From Heloderma charlesbogerti (Eukaryota > Chordata > Lepidosauria > Squamata > Helodermatidae), in assembly GCA_026122225.1 (NCBI GenBank), contig JANEZZ010001959.1, forward strand, positions 567,501 through 631,500: a stretch of DNA of 64,000 nucleotides, read 5' to 3'. Each line of letters opens with the position of its first letter. The first letter of the stretch is position 1. Shown here piece by piece: positions 12,601-23,642 of the stretch. The notes under the pieces are model-generated. The model did no database searches. It had not been told where the DNA came from and saw only the letters and a program-made list of their open reading frames with translations. A program made the translations under genes and the position numbers.

Positions 12601-12762
12601 AGCCCATGCCCCAATGCCCACAGTGTGGATTGTTTGTTCTCATAATGAGTGACCTCCAAATATAGGGAATTTGGGATAGTTTGGGTGTAGAAGAGATGTG
12701 CAAAAAGATGCATGGTGTGGAGAAAGTAGATAGGGAGACATTTTCCCCCTCCCTCATAATAC
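9685..12762. other. unassigned AT-rich sequence
   Basis: About 3 kb with no recognised gene. 9890-10282 may be an old MITE ('gggggcatctctacacc' on the left, 'gtgaaggagccc' on the right), but I could not set its borders. The open frames are short and featureless. Confidence 0.45.
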
Positions 12763-12910
12763 TTGAACCCAGGGTCATCGCATGAAGCTGAGTGGTGGGA
12801 GATTCAGGATAGATAAAAGGAAGTACTTCTTCCTACAGTGCATAATTAAATTATGGAATTCATTTCCACAAGATGTAGTGATGGCCACCAACTTCAATGG
12901 GGATAGGCCA
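12763..12910 (+). repeat. CR1 LINE 3' fragment
   Basis: It matches the reverse complement of about 4800-4940 over roughly 140 bp, including 'aaaaggaagtacttc' and 'ccacaagatgtagtgatgg'. It comes from the 3' end of the same CR1 lineage, in the opposite orientation. Confidence 0.8.
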
Positions 12911-13207
12911 AAGAGTAGGAACTCTTAGGAAAAGAACAGTTTAATCAGCATCTTTCACTATGCCACAAGGAGCCATGACTAACTTCTTAGTATTTTTTAA
13001 AAAACAAAAAACACCAACTTCCTGGCCCAGCACTTTGAAATGAAGCTGGTAGGTTTTCTGATGCCCAGGACACATGCACATTGCTACGCTTTTAAACCTA
13101 CACAGTTTTTCTTGGCTTTAAGAGTCCTAACAGTTTACCAAATTGTGAGTCTTTTGCAGCCCACAACAGATCGTGGTATTTCATTTGCTTTTCTAATGTC
13201 TCATCTA
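12911..13207. other. unassigned sequence
   Basis: I see nothing recognisable in this stretch. Confidence 0.4.
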
Positions 13208-13465
13208 AGGGCAGTATCCAATAGGGCTGCTGTGCTCCCGTTGATTGTGCTGTGTCGGTGGGACCCACCACTTGTACAATAGGGAGTTAGTGTTTCATAA
13301 AGGAACCCCAGAACCTAGCAGAAGTGCTTGTTTCCGGATTGTGACAGGTCAGCAGACATCAATTCTGCAAGCTCCGCTGACCCGCCCCATTCAAGAAACA
13401 AGCGTTTTTGCTCATTGCAAGTTCCTTTAACAACCACTACCTCCCCGTTGTGCTGCTAGTGGGTC
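13208..13465. repeat. candidate inverted-repeat MITE
   Basis: The left part 'gggacccacc...aaaggaac' (13259-13303) is partly mirrored by 'gttcctttaac...gtgggtcc' (13421-13458). The opening 'agggcagtatccaat' resembles the end of the 57341-57545 MITE. Borders and duplication are not clear. Confidence 0.35.
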
Positions 13466-14226
13466 CACTGGCATGCAGGCATCATTACAAGAAACATATT
13501 CATGCCTGGATAAGGAGAAGGCAGGCAAAGACCGCCATCTAGCCACCTGCTCCTGGATCGGTTAGGAATTGTCTGTTCTCCTTCCCAGCTCCCCTGTATT
13601 CAGAGGAACTTATTGTTCTCCACTTTTTGTGGAGGCCAATATTTGAAGAGCCTGGATTTTCCTTATCTACCCCCACCCCCACCCACCCCACACAGGCCTC
13701 CAGGTCAGGTCACAGACCCATTATGAAATTAAACTACTGTTAGCCAGCCTAAGACCTGAGGATATTTCAAAATAAATAAATGTTGTGGTGATCCTTTGCA
13801 TCTGTCTCCCAGTGACACCTTTCGGGGGTGGGGGGAGAAGCTGCAGTGCCAATGTTCTGAACAATTTCTACGCATCACTGAGAGTGTACATGCTAAAGCA
13901 ATGCACTCTCTCTTTTCCCCTGATCTATAATGAATAATCCTCTGTATGGGACAAGTGTGGGCCAAACTAGATGTGACTCCAGATTATCACTCCCCAGATT
14001 ATCACTCCCCTTTATACTAATTAAAATTATGATTCTTTTCCCTTTTTCATTGTAGCTGGGGAATGGGCCATAAAAAAGAAGTTAGGGGGCAGGAACACGG
14101 GGTTGTTGGGGATGGGAAAGCAGGAGATTGTTGGAGGAACTTTAAAAGAAAATTTACAATTTTTGAAATAAAATATTTATTAAAATGTCTTTGCCTTTAA
14201 TGAGGACTCTTAAAAAAATCAAAATA
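13466..14226. other. unassigned; small tandem repeat
   Basis: No gene seen. 13981-14010 is an exact 15-bp unit (agattatcactcccc) present twice in tandem. Confidence 0.45.
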
Positions 14227-14388
14227 GCAGCTGGACAGCAGACTGAATGGGCAAGCACACTGATTCCCTGGTCACAGGCTTCGCCACTATGGTGAAATTG
14301 CATTTCTATTTAAATTATATTAGTTATTTCTAAATTTGCATATACAGTATACATGTAAATTAGCATATGCAAAAGTGGCCATCTCTGT
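14227..14388 (+). repeat. hAT MITE (family A), partial copy
   Basis: It matches the right half of the family at 31658-32002: 'agctggacagcagactga', 'tttctatttaaattat' and 'ttatttctaaatttgcata'. The left half and both ends are missing. Confidence 0.65.
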
Positions 14389-15320
14389 AGGGTCTCTTTC
14401 TGTTATAAGATTTGGGAGTAGGTTATGAAATTGGTGGGGGAAGGGGGGCTCCATGTTGACTCTACTGGGGCTTGGACTCTTTCTGTTTGTTACGTTCAGT
14501 CAGGTATTAACGGCAAATCCTTTTAGTTCCTAGGATGTAAAAAGGAAAAGGTAGCTTGTACAAGATTACATCAGAAGAAAACAAAACATCTGCAATCATA
14601 ATGAATTATGATAATTGTGCCTGGCAACATGCAGCAACTTAAAGGAAATTAATTTAACATCCTTTAAATATGAATAAGTAATAAACACTGTCATGCACTG
14701 GGACTCTTATTTTGTTTAAATTTTGCACATATATTAGCAGCTTTTTGCAGATTTACAAAAACAATACCCCCTAACTCTCTCTCTCTCTCTCTCTATATGT
14801 ATATATATACACACCCACCCACACACATAAAAAAGCAAGCTGTGCTATAGAAAAAGTGAAAAGTTTAACCAATATTAAGGGCTGTTCCCTGCTGTTGGAA
14901 TAGAAGTTCCATTAAAAGATGGCATTCTACTTTTTCAGTGGGATTCTGTGTCTTATTTGGAAGTTTGGTTTGCTGGTTTAGCTACATTTGGAGTAGGACA
15001 TCAAGAAACATGGGATATAGGCCTGATGGAAATGTCACCATGTAATGAGTGCAGGGGAGTAAGCAATTGACATTTGGACACTTTTTAATTCTTTTCATAG
15101 TGAATGCAATGGGATGCATATATTAGAACCACGCCTAGTGAGTTGGTTAGTTAGCAAAAATGTGTACTTCACAGAGCTCTTATATGTTGTTGGCAGCCAC
15201 AGAGAGGCCTGCGTTAACCTAGAACAGAGAGCAGTTTTTAGATAATTACGTAGGCTGCCCCACATGGGAAAGTTGGTACCAGGCAAGACCAGTTTCGCGG
15301 GTGCAAAGCTGTTTGATTCT
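14389..15320. other. unassigned; microsatellite
   Basis: 14779-14830 is a compound simple repeat, (CT)n then (TA)n then CA-rich. No gene was recognised in the rest. Confidence 0.5.
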
Positions 15321-15773
15321 TGTCAGGTTGCTCTGGTCCCTCAGATAAGAGCGTAGCGTTATGTCTCCATGAAGATCTGGGAAGCTTCCGAGCCCAGATT
15401 GGAATGTTGGGGCCTCTTTCCCCTGAAGAAGGTGATTTATTGCCTTGATTGTGATGCTTCATGCATCCACTAGGGCATGGAAGGAAAGGCACATAAGCAT
15501 TGTTTAAAGCATGCCAAGTTAGTCTCACTTCAGGGGGCAAATGTGTACTGCCAGCCTGGAGAAACTTCTGTGGCCCTAAGAACGGCTTCTGTCTGTTGTA
15601 GACCCCCCAGCAGACCCCCAGCTATGACAGCTTGATTAGCTGGAAAGAGGTGTGAGACTTCTTTGCATATTTATTCTGCATCCATTTTCTATCAATAAAC
15701 TGTCATCTTTTCACAGAGGTGGCTTCGTTTCATCTTGTTAATCAAAAGAATCTACTTTGGCTGGGACCTGACA
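15321..15773 (+). mobile_element. probable solo LTR of an endogenous retrovirus
   Basis: The segment starts with tgtcaggt and ends with acctgaca, a perfect 8-bp inverted terminus of TG...CA type. It holds a TATA-like 'gcatatttatt' near 15664 and an AATAAA signal near 15697, about 75 bp before the 3' end, giving U3-R-U5 order on the plus strand. The flanks (gattc / gaatc) agree at four of five bases if one extra t is allowed at the left edge. No retroviral genes adjoin. The family is unknown and it does not resemble the 21845 LTR. Confidence 0.5.
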
Positions 15774-16327
15774 GAATCAGGCTCCAGATCAATACAGCCC
15801 CACGTGGTTCTATTGATTCATTTTGTTCACACACTCAAAGTGTGGTAAATATTTAATGTACAATACGATTTTGGATGACTGTCCCTCTGTTGACGTCACC
15901 TACCTCATAGTGTTGTTGTAAGGGTAAAATTACACACATACACACCTGAGTACGCTGTTGTAAGCTCTTTGAGGGAAAGGTGGAATGCAAGTGTGACTAA
16001 TACTTTCCTACTTAATTCCTTTCTCTCTGGCATATTTACCAGCTTTCTACATAGTCATATTGGTTTAAGATTATTATTTTTTTGTCCTTGATGTTGACCT
16101 TTGCAGCAGTGTAATGCTTAATTTTCTTCCTTCACAAAAATTCATGCTTGAAAATTCTTAAGACAACAATAGGATTTGGGATTACTTGAGGGTTATCAAC
16201 TACACTAAAATATGAAATAGGGGATGTTTTCCCTGCCTGCAATCATTAACAGGCTTAATTGCTCTGGTGAATAGAAATCTGGGGCTCTCTATCAGCTTCA
16301 TGCATATCAGCTTCAATTAAAAAATGT
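15774..16327. other. unassigned sequence
   Basis: No gene or recognised repeat. Confidence 0.4.
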
Positions 16328-16335
16328 ACAAGCTG

Positions 16336-16692
16336 TATGGTGGCCATGTGTCCTACTTTACAAAGAACAGTCCTCTATTTGAAGGTGTCCTCACTTTGAA
16401 GTTCTGTCCAGTTCAAGTTTGGTTCAAGATAAAAAACCAAAAGAAGGCAGAGCAGGGAGGGGCCTTGAAGTTGCCCATCAACAGTTAGCATCTGGACAAC
16501 AGACTGGGCAGCAGGCACACAGGTCAGCTGGTCACAGCCATAATGGCATTGTATTTATGGTAATTCTCTCTAAATTTACATATGTACACATCAATTAGCA
16601 CATGCAAATTTTATGCAAATCTATGCAATCTTTTCTCCTCTTTTTTGGTGCTGAATTTCCTCTTTGCTGGAGATCCATAAGTGGCCAATCTA
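16336..16692 (+). mobile_element. hAT MITE (family A), copy with target duplication
   Basis: The termini are tatggtggccatg and the mirrored gtggccaatcta. The 8-bp flanks acaagctg (16328-16335) and acaaggtg (16693-16700) match at 7 of 8 positions. The body matches 31658-32002 and 37568-37952 in the same orientation. Non-coding. Confidence 0.85.
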
Positions 16693-16807
16693 ACAAGGTG
16701 TCATGAACCTCTTGTCCCAGAGCTAGGATGAAGGACATCCAAGGCACAGAAGATGAGGTGCTCTCAGCCAACAATGAATTTGAATAAAATATTTACTCTC
16801 CCCCCCA

Positions 16808-16832
16808 AACAACAACAACAACAACAACAACA
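16808..16832. repeat. (AAC)n microsatellite
   Basis: About eight AAC units preceded by a run of C. Confidence 0.9.
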
Positions 16833-17028
16833 CAATGAGGTCACTTCTGATCCCAATTATTTTATCCCATTACCAGGATACAGTGAAGACCCCCAGACTT
16901 GGCCTCTCAACACTAAATTGGGCAGAGGGCTTATGTCAAGGAGATAGATATCTAGTGGCTGCTTGCCAACTCCACAAGAGCCCAACTTTAGTGATGAGAA
17001 GGACTAAATATCTCCAGAAGAAAGCCAA

Positions 17029-17130
17029 CAGTAGCCTTCCCCAACCCGGTGCCATTCAAATGTGTTGAACTACATGTCCTGTCATCCCCATGGTGAAAAT
17101 TGTAGTCCAACACATCTGGAGAGAACTCTG
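17029..17130. repeat. diverged palindromic hAT-like MITE
   Basis: 'gttgaactacatg' on the left and 'gtagtccaacacatctgga' on the right give the inverted arrangement seen in the 31512-31647 family. Degenerate copy. Confidence 0.5.
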
Positions 17131-17349
17131 TACAGGGAAAGGTGAAGTCAGGGGGCCTCTTGAAGCTGAGCAGAAACTGGGGAACTCAGTCTGAATTTGA
17201 CTGTTGCTGATAGATCACCCTTGCTTCCAGCTCCATAGAAATTTGTTCCCCAATTCCTGTCTCTTTAAGTTGGGAGTGGACACCTCTATGGCTCTTCCTG
17301 GACAGATCCATTTCCAACATTAGCTCTTTGTGTCTATTTCTGATTGTTA

Positions 17350-20300
17350 ACAAGATGTCATGAACATCAGCCAGAACATACCGAGGCTGGGCGGCAGGAG
17401 TTGGCGGAGCACTAAGGGCAGGCCATACCAGGTAAGGGGAACAAGGGAGAGATGTGTAGTATCTGTCCCCTGCTCTGGGCCTGTCCAGAGCCAAAGGATG
17501 GCTGGGGGAGTCATGACTCAATCGTCTGGTCTTTGTTTGCTGCTCTGCAATGCCAGGTCTGTTACCCAGAAAACCTCCCTCATCCATGACATGATCCTGG
17601 ATGGGGGTGCAGACCTGGCATATATTATGGAGACCTGGCTGGCCGAGGCTGCTGCTCCAACTCTTGCGGCCATCTGTCCAGCTGGATTTTCATATGCACA
17701 GCAGCTGAGGGCTGGGGGTCAGGAGGAAGAGTGGCTGTTATCTATCGAGAGTCCTTGGTACTTGGTACCAGACCCCCTCTCCGGGAGACCAAGGTTGCTG
17801 AGTGCATGTACTGGAGGTTAGGCCTGAAGGGCAGTCTGGGGATTCTGCTCATGTACCGCCCACCCCGCTGCATGACTGACTCCCTGGCTGAGGTGCTTGA
17901 GGTGGTCTCTGATGTACATGTGCAGTCCCCTAACTTATTGGTGTTGCGGGACTTCAACGTACATTCAAGGACCGTCCTCACAGGGGCACCTCAGGACTTC
18001 ATGGAGACCATGGCTTCCTGGGAGCTGCACCATATTCCAACTGGGCCCACCCATGTAGCCGGTCATGCACTACACCTTGTGTTTGTTTCTGGAGAAGTGG
18101 GGAGTGATCTGGAAGTTGGGATTCCAGCCCCCCTTGTCATGGTCAGATCACTGTCTGGTGACGTTGGACTTCTCGGTTCCACAACCCCTCCGCAGGGGTG
18201 GAGGACCCATTAAAATGGTCCGCCCCAGGTGTCTTATGGATCCGAATGGATTCCTGAACGTGCTTGGGGATTCTCTGGAGCATGTCAACGGCCACTCAGT
18301 CGAGACCCTTATTGGTGGCTGGAATGCCGCAATCACTGGGGCATTAGATCGGGTGGCTCCGAAACGCCCTCTCTCCCTGAACAGGGCTCGGACTGCACCA
18401 TGGTTCAATCCGCAGTTACGAGCTCTAAAACAGGAGGTGAGACAGCTAGAGCGCCGATGGCGGAAGTCTCGCTCCAAAGGCGATCAGACACAGGCTAGAG
18501 CTGTATCTTCAGCCTATCATGTGGTGGTGAAGGCAGCAAAAAAGGAATCTTGTGCTGCCTTTATCGCATCTGCAGAGTGCTGTCCCAGGAGGCTGTTCCA
18601 AGTGGTCTGGAGCCTGGTCAGTCCAGTTGCTCCAGAACCACTGGAGCATTCCAAGGCCTCCTGTGAGGCCTTGGCAAGGCACTTTGCAGATAAAATTGAT
18701 TGGATTAGGAGTGTTATTCCATGTGCTGTGGATACAGTTAGTGAGCAGGAGGCGGTCTGTGGCATACCGGTTTTGTGGGATTGGTTCCAGCTTCTTCCTT
18801 CTGATGAAGTGGACAAAGTGTTTTCATCTGTAAAGCCGACCACCTGCTTACTTGATCCTTGCCCATCTTGGCTCATTATGAGTTGCAGAGAGGCTGGGTG
18901 AGGGGATCAAGGCGGTGGTGAATGCCTCTCTTGAGGAGGGAGTGATGCCATCCGCCCTCAAGGAGGCAGTAATAAGACCACTTTTTTAAAAGCCCTCCTT
19001 GGATCCCCAAGTTCTGAACAACTTTCGCCCAGTCTTGAATCTGCCATTTTTGGGCAAGGTGATTGAGCGGGTGGTGGCGATGCAGTTGAAGGCACACTTG
19101 GAAGAAGCCGATTATCTAGATCCATTTCAGTCGGGCTTCAGGCCTGGGCATGGGACAGAAACGGCCTTGGTGGATGATATGAGGAGGGCTCTGGATAGGG
19201 GCGAATGCTCCTTCCTTGTTCTCCTCGACCTCTCAGCGGCTTTTGATACCGTTGACCACGGTATCCTCCTGGACCGCCTGGAGGGGTTGGGCATTGGAGA
19301 CCGTATTGCAGTGGTTCCGGTCCTTCCTTTCCAGCAAGTAGCAGAGGGTAGCACCGGGAGAGGAGGTTTCGGACCCGTGGCCGCTCACTTGTGGGGTGCC
19401 ACAGGGTTCCATCCTTTCCCCGATGCTATTTAGCATCTATGTGAAGTTGCTGGGGGCTATCATCAGGAGGTTTGGGGTGCGGTGTCATCAGTATGCGGAT
19501 GACACGCGGCTCTACCTCTCGTTCAAATTTTCACCAAGGTTGGCCATAGAATCCCTATCTAAATGTCTGGAGACGGTGAGTGGCTGGATGGGGAGGAACA
19601 AGCTGAAGCTGAACCTTGACAAGACTGAGGTACTTTTGGTGGGAGACAAGAGGAGGTTGGGGGATGTTGACCTGGTGCTGAATGGGGTACGGTTACCCTT
19701 GAAAGTCCAGGTCTGCAGCTTGGGGGTCATCCTAGACTCCCAGCTGTCCATGGAGGCTCAGGTGTCAGCTGTGAGCTGGACAGCGCTGTACCAACTCCAT
19801 CTGATACGGTGGCTGTGCCCCTACCTTCCCGACCATCTGCTCCCATCGGTAGTACATGCCCTGGTCTCCTCTCATTTAGACTACTGTAATGCGCTCTATG
19901 TGGGGTTACCCTTGAAGATGGTTCAGAAGCTGCAGCTGGTACAGAAGGTGGCAGCTCACCTGATTAAAGGCAGGCGCCGGCGAGATCACATCACCCCGGA
20001 GCTGCACTGGCTACCAGTTGTTTTCCGAGCCAAATTCAAGGTGTTGGTTTTGACCTTTAAAACCCTATACGGTTCCAGCCCAGTCTATCTCAAGGAGCAC
20101 CTCCAGCAACACCAGATAGGCTGCTCAACAAGATCAGCCTCGGATGGCCTTCTCTCTGTCCATCAGCCAGGACAGCTAGGCTGGTGAGGACGAGGGAGAG
20201 GGCCTTCTCTGTGGTTGCCCCCACTCTGTGGAACTCCCTCCCTAGGGAACTCCGCCATGCCCTCTCTTTAATGAGCTTCTGCCACACATTAAAAACATGG

Positions 20301-20466
20301 TTGTTCAGGCAGGCATTTTGGGTGGGCTAGGGTAATTTTAGAAATGTGATGTTTTTAATGTTGAATTTTATTGTATGAACTGTTTTTATTGTTGTACATC
20401 GCTCAGAGTGGCTGGGTGACCAGCCAGATGGGCGATTAAATAAATAAATAAATGAATGAATGAATG
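17350..20466 (+). mobile_element. L2-clade LINE, nearly full length
   Basis: A retrotransposon of the CR1/L2 superfamily. The 5' border is estimated. A 5' leader is followed by an endonuclease-reverse transcriptase gene, a 3' end with 'gctgggtgaccagcc' and 'gatgggcgatt', and a tail of (AAAT)n/(GAAT)n at 20439-20466. A 5'-truncated relative lies at 41094-41770 and is nearly identical across the last ~600 bp. An 8-bp-duplicating hAT MITE follows at 20495. Confidence 0.88.
17480..20187 (+). pseudogene. L2 ORF2: endonuclease-reverse transcriptase, frame-broken
   Basis: The protein is spread over several phases. The endonuclease starts near 17530 (LLLCNARS) with ETWL near 17625, a damaged N-containing motif LRDFNVHS near 17945, and WSDHCLVTLDF after a frame change near 18140. 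The linker contains ARTAPWFNPQLR. The reverse transcriptase follows: NNFRPVLNLPFLGKVIERVV near 19017, GFRPGHGTETALV, the catalytic LDLSAAFDTVDH near 19235, a frame change near 19310, PQGSILSPMLF near 19400 and YADDTRLYLSF with YADD at 19492-19503. The C-terminal part includes LVSSHLDYCNALY and LHWLPV. At least three frame changes, plus a stop near 18900 and another near 18987, make it inactive. It is a typical degenerate LINE gene; the active family protein nicks target DNA and copies the element RNA. Confidence 0.88.
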
Positions 20467-20494
20467 TCAGAAAGAACAAATAGACTGCTTCAGA

Positions 20495-20858
20495 CAATGC
20501 TGGCTCCAGATGTTTGAGGGCCCCTGGGCAAGACACCCTCAATGGGTCCCCTCCCATTGTGAGTCTACTTTTTCATCACCATTGGCACTGGCTGCCATTG
20601 CTCCTCATCCTCTTTCTCATCATTGCTACTACTTGCTTGCTCGACAGGCAGAGACCCAGTGAGCAAGTATGCAGTGGCATCTACTGCGCCTTCTCACCAC
20701 CACCACAGTTGTCTGGGCTAGAGCCATAGGCAGGTGAACAAACAACCTGCAATGGTGAAGAGAGAGAGCAACTCCAGGGGGCACTTGGCAGTGGGCCCCT
20801 GCTTGGATGTCGGCCCTCGACAGTTGCCTGACCATGCCTACCCTTGATGCTGGCCTTG
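20495..20858. mobile_element. hAT-type MITE (family B), copy 2
   Basis: It runs from 'caatgctggctccag' to 'gatgctggccttg'. The 8-bp flanks gcttcaga (20487-20494) and gcttcagt (20859-20866) match at 7 of 8 positions. It matches the 7010-7350 copy along its length, including 'attgctcctcatcctctttc'. Non-coding. Confidence 0.87.
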
Positions 20859-20866
20859 GCTTCAGT

Positions 20867-21248
20867 TCACCAATGACTGCCTTGACTGCCATTTTTTGGT
20901 AGAAATGTGGGATATAGAATAAATAAATAAACAAACATATCCCGTGTACAAATGGAAAAATAGAGTGAGTTGGCAAGACTGGCAGGTAAAATGAGAAGAC
21001 TGTATGCTGAGGGAAAGAAATGGAATAAACTGGTTATGTTTTCAAAAACCCACAAATAATTTCTGTGCCTGGATTCCCAAATAAATGTATTACATAAATT
21101 ATTAACAGGACACGTCCAAGTCCTTTGTGGCCCTGTCATTTTTTGATTCATACATTGCACTCTGAATTACTGGCTATGGATTAAGCCAGCCTCTCTTTGC
21201 CTGTTTGGAAGCTTAAAGGAGGAAGCAAGCTCCTTGCACCAGGTATCT
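20867..21248. other. unassigned; retrotransposon tail
   Basis: Near 20900-20940 'gtgggatatagaataaataa' looks like the 3' tail of a LINE or SINE. Nothing else recognised. Confidence 0.4.
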
Positions 21249-21256
21249 CTATAGGC

Positions 21257-21614
21257 CAGTGATGGGGAACCTCTGCCCTGAGGGGCAAATTTGGTTCTCT
21301 TGGGGTCCCAATCTACCCTCCAGGGTTCCCCAGATGATCATGCTCCCTTCCCCTGGTTCCATTCCCTTACCCCCAACCATCAGTCAGTTGGTGGTTTTGT
21401 GTAGTTTTTCCCCTATTCTAAACGATTGAAATGCTTCTCCTAAGGCTTAGTTACTGGCTGCAATAGAGCTTCCAGTATGATATGCTGGATTTTTTTTTGT
21501 AGTTTTGCCCCCACCTCTTTTGCCTTTGTCTCTGCCCACCACTGCAGTGCAGTCCTCGACAGCTTCTCTCAAATTGAATTTGGCCCTCAGGCTGAAAGAG
21601 GTCCCCCACCCCTG
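21257..21614. mobile_element. hAT-type MITE (family C-like), 358 bp
   Basis: The left end cagtgatggggaacctctg and the right end gaaagaggtcccccacccctg are inverted copies. The 8-bp flanks ctataggc (21249-21256) and ctacaggc (21615-21622) match at 7 of 8. The ends resemble the 39401-39752 element. Non-coding. Confidence 0.8.
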
Positions 21615-21844
21615 CTACAGGCAGTAAAGATGGGAGAATACTTAAAAGCACACACCTGCTCCCCCCCTTTCCCCATGGTCCTGGTGAAAGGAGAGCTCTC
21701 ACTGCCGTTGCAACTCACACTGAATAGGCTCAGTTCTCTGACACAGGGCCAAAGGAACTGTTGGTGTCTCATCCTGGTTAGATTTAGTGCAAACTTGCTA
21801 AGACTGTAATGTGAACTGGCTCATAGGGTCCACAGGTTTGCTGG

Positions 21845-22208
21845 TGTTAGATAAAAAGTCCTTGCTTTCGGTTTAGAAGAAAAGAATGCCAGGCAGGCAG
21901 CAGTGGATCCAACACTATTTTATTGAACGTTTTGCAAAACGGGTGCAGAGCAGTCTGGACCCCGAGACACGTGTGCAAAAGCCCTTTATATCATATCGCT
22001 TCTATTGTTCTTACCAGTAACCAATGAAACAGTTAGTACATCGGCTCACTAAGTTAATATCCAATAAACAGTCACTATCAGCTTACCAAGCCGTTAGTCA
22101 TGAGCGCGTCAGTATGATTCCCTTTTTGCTCCGCCTATATTTTCCCGCCACTCGGGCTCTTACGTAACTTGAGACGCCAATGGTTATGGAGTCTCCTTTT
22201 TTCTAACA
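21845..22208 (-). repeat. 3' LTR of the provirus
   Basis: 364 bp with the same TGTTAG...CTAACA termini, preceded on the coding strand by the polypurine tract. The single difference from the 5' LTR is at 21915. Confidence 0.97.
21919..21924 (-). terminator. polyadenylation signal in the proviral 3' LTR
   Basis: AATAAA on the minus strand, 66 bp downstream of the TATA box, as expected at the R region of a short retroviral LTR. Confidence 0.7.
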
Positions 22209-22210
22209 AT

Positions 22211-22222
22211 TCCCTCCTTTAA
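22211..22222 (-). promoter_or_regulatory. polypurine tract of the provirus
   Basis: On the minus strand 'ttaaaggaggga' lies two bases before the 3' LTR. This purine run is the expected plus-strand primer for reverse transcription. Confidence 0.8.
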
Positions 22223-22246
22223 GTCTTTATTCACGTCTTAAAGCAT

Positions 22247-23641
22247 TTAAAACGGAGTTTCTTTATCAGCACAATAAAGCAAGAGCATCTGTTTTGACAG
22301 AGCGGTTTCAATTAACCGCTGGGATAAGCCTCTAGCGCAGGGGATAATGCAACAACCAAATAACACTAAAACTCCTATCATCACTACAAGCGAAATAAGG
22401 ATTGAGGCTGCTAGGTGTTTCCATTTTCCAAACCATCTCTCCAACCAGTCAGTCACGGGGTTGTTAATCCCTGAATTCTCGGCTAATTCTTCAGACAAGG
22501 CGGTGAGACCCTGCAAAGCCCTTGTTACTGTGCCATCTGGGGCAGTGTTGTTAGGGATGAAGGTGCAACACCGTCCACCTAGCATGACACAAACCCCTCC
22601 TTTTTCTGCTAGCATCATATCAAGAACACGCCGATTTTCCCAAGCCATTTGGCTGGTGGCATCTAGCTGCTCAGCCAATCCTTTTACAGCATCTCGAGTA
22701 TAGTTTATAAACCTCTGTTGATTATAATAAACGTAATTGATCCAATCTACATTTTTGTTAATGGTCACCCACCAAAACAGGGTAGATTCAAATCCTGCAG
22801 AAATTTGATTTCTTCCTTTGAACTCATCTGGCACTCCCCTTGGTACTCCTATGGAGTCAATATATATTTGATCATCAAAAGGGGTTACTGATCGTTTCTG
22901 CCAGGGTTGGCCAGTCTTCTCTGCTGGATGGTATGCAATTGAAAAGGGGACTGCCAACTGAACTAACCCACAAGCTCCGGACCAATTGGAGGGCAATACC
23001 TCATACAACTCTAGGCCACCACAATACCACCAGAGATCAGCTCGTGGGATTGAAAGGGAATTATTCCTAAAGCGGGTAGAATTAACACATCTTACTTTAC
23101 TCGTCAGGTTCCCTATACGCCCCTCTGTGTCTGCAAGGTTTCGGTGTATGCATCCGGTATGGTTTCTTCTTTGCAGGAAGACTGTGGAAGGTCTGACACG
23201 ATCCTTTGATTTGAATGGGGGGTATAATTTATTGAGGGTTTGGCATTCCTCCTCCCCCCATGCATCAGGGTGTTGGAACAAACGGATCACGCAGGTGAGG
23301 AGGGAAGGAGTGTCCCATCCCAGTGGAAAGGGCAGCACCTTTGCTACAGATCTCCCTGTGGCACAAACAAAACAGTCAGACTTATTTAAAGACTTGGCTG
23401 TATACTTTATCCACTCTAACCACACATTATCAGTTTCCTCTGTTATTGGGATCCCTAACCTGGTTCTCCAGGGACGCCTCTCTTTCTCAGGGATCTGTAC
23501 CAGAAGTGGTCTGAGGGGTGTTGGTGTGACATTTCGGGGTTTTATCTTAAAGCTGTCAAGCCCAAGTCCTTGAGGTATCACCATCCACGTTAATATTTCT
23601 TTAACCAACATTACCAACACCACCCACAATACTTGCTTCAT
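22247..23641 (-). CDS. env: envelope glycoprotein, intact open frame, gamma type
   Basis: 464 codons with no stop. Surface and transmembrane subunits of the retroviral envelope, which would mediate entry. Signal peptide about residues 1-22. Surface subunit: CxxC motif CFVC at 90-93, conserved-looking YCGGLELYEVLPSNWSGAC region at 206-224, eight NxS/T sites (two more in the transmembrane subunit gives about nine to ten overall). The presumed cleavage is after WQKR (247-250), which lacks the P4 arginine of a standard furin site. Transmembrane subunit: SIGVPRGVPDEF, then a heptad-rich stretch, the CX6CC motif at 351-359, and a membrane span about 410-432 with a short cytoplasmic tail. The CxxC/CX6CC pair indicates covalently linked subunits. 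The type recalls reptile and fish envelope lineages such as syncytin-Mab1, a tentative link. Expression would need splicing from the 5' leader. Confidence 0.92.
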   Translation of the reverse strand: MKQVLWVVLVMLVKEILTWMVIPQGLGLDSFKIKPRNVTPTPLRPLLVQIPEKERRPWRTRLGIPITEETDNVWLEWIKYTAKSLNKSDCFVCATGRSVAKVLPFPLGWDTPSLLTCVIRLFQHPDAWGEEECQTLNKLYPPFKSKDRVRPSTVFLQRRNHTGCIHRNLADTEGRIGNLTSKVRCVNSTRFRNNSLSIPRADLWWYCGGLELYEVLPSNWSGACGLVQLAVPFSIAYHPAEKTGQPWQKRSVTPFDDQIYIDSIGVPRGVPDEFKGRNQISAGFESTLFWWVTINKNVDWINYVYYNQQRFINYTRDAVKGLAEQLDATSQMAWENRRVLDMMLAEKGGVCVMLGGRCCTFIPNNTAPDGTVTRALQGLTALSEELAENSGINNPVTDWLERWFGKWKHLAASILISLVVMIGVLVLFGCCIIPCARGLSQRLIETALSKQMLLLYCADKETPF

Positions 23642-23642
23642 A

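Noticed and set aside
18148..18876. Minus-strand frames of 109 and 119 codons
   Set aside because: Antisense shadows of the L2 gene.
22986..23573. 195-codon plus-strand frame
   Set aside because: Antisense to env; no known domain.
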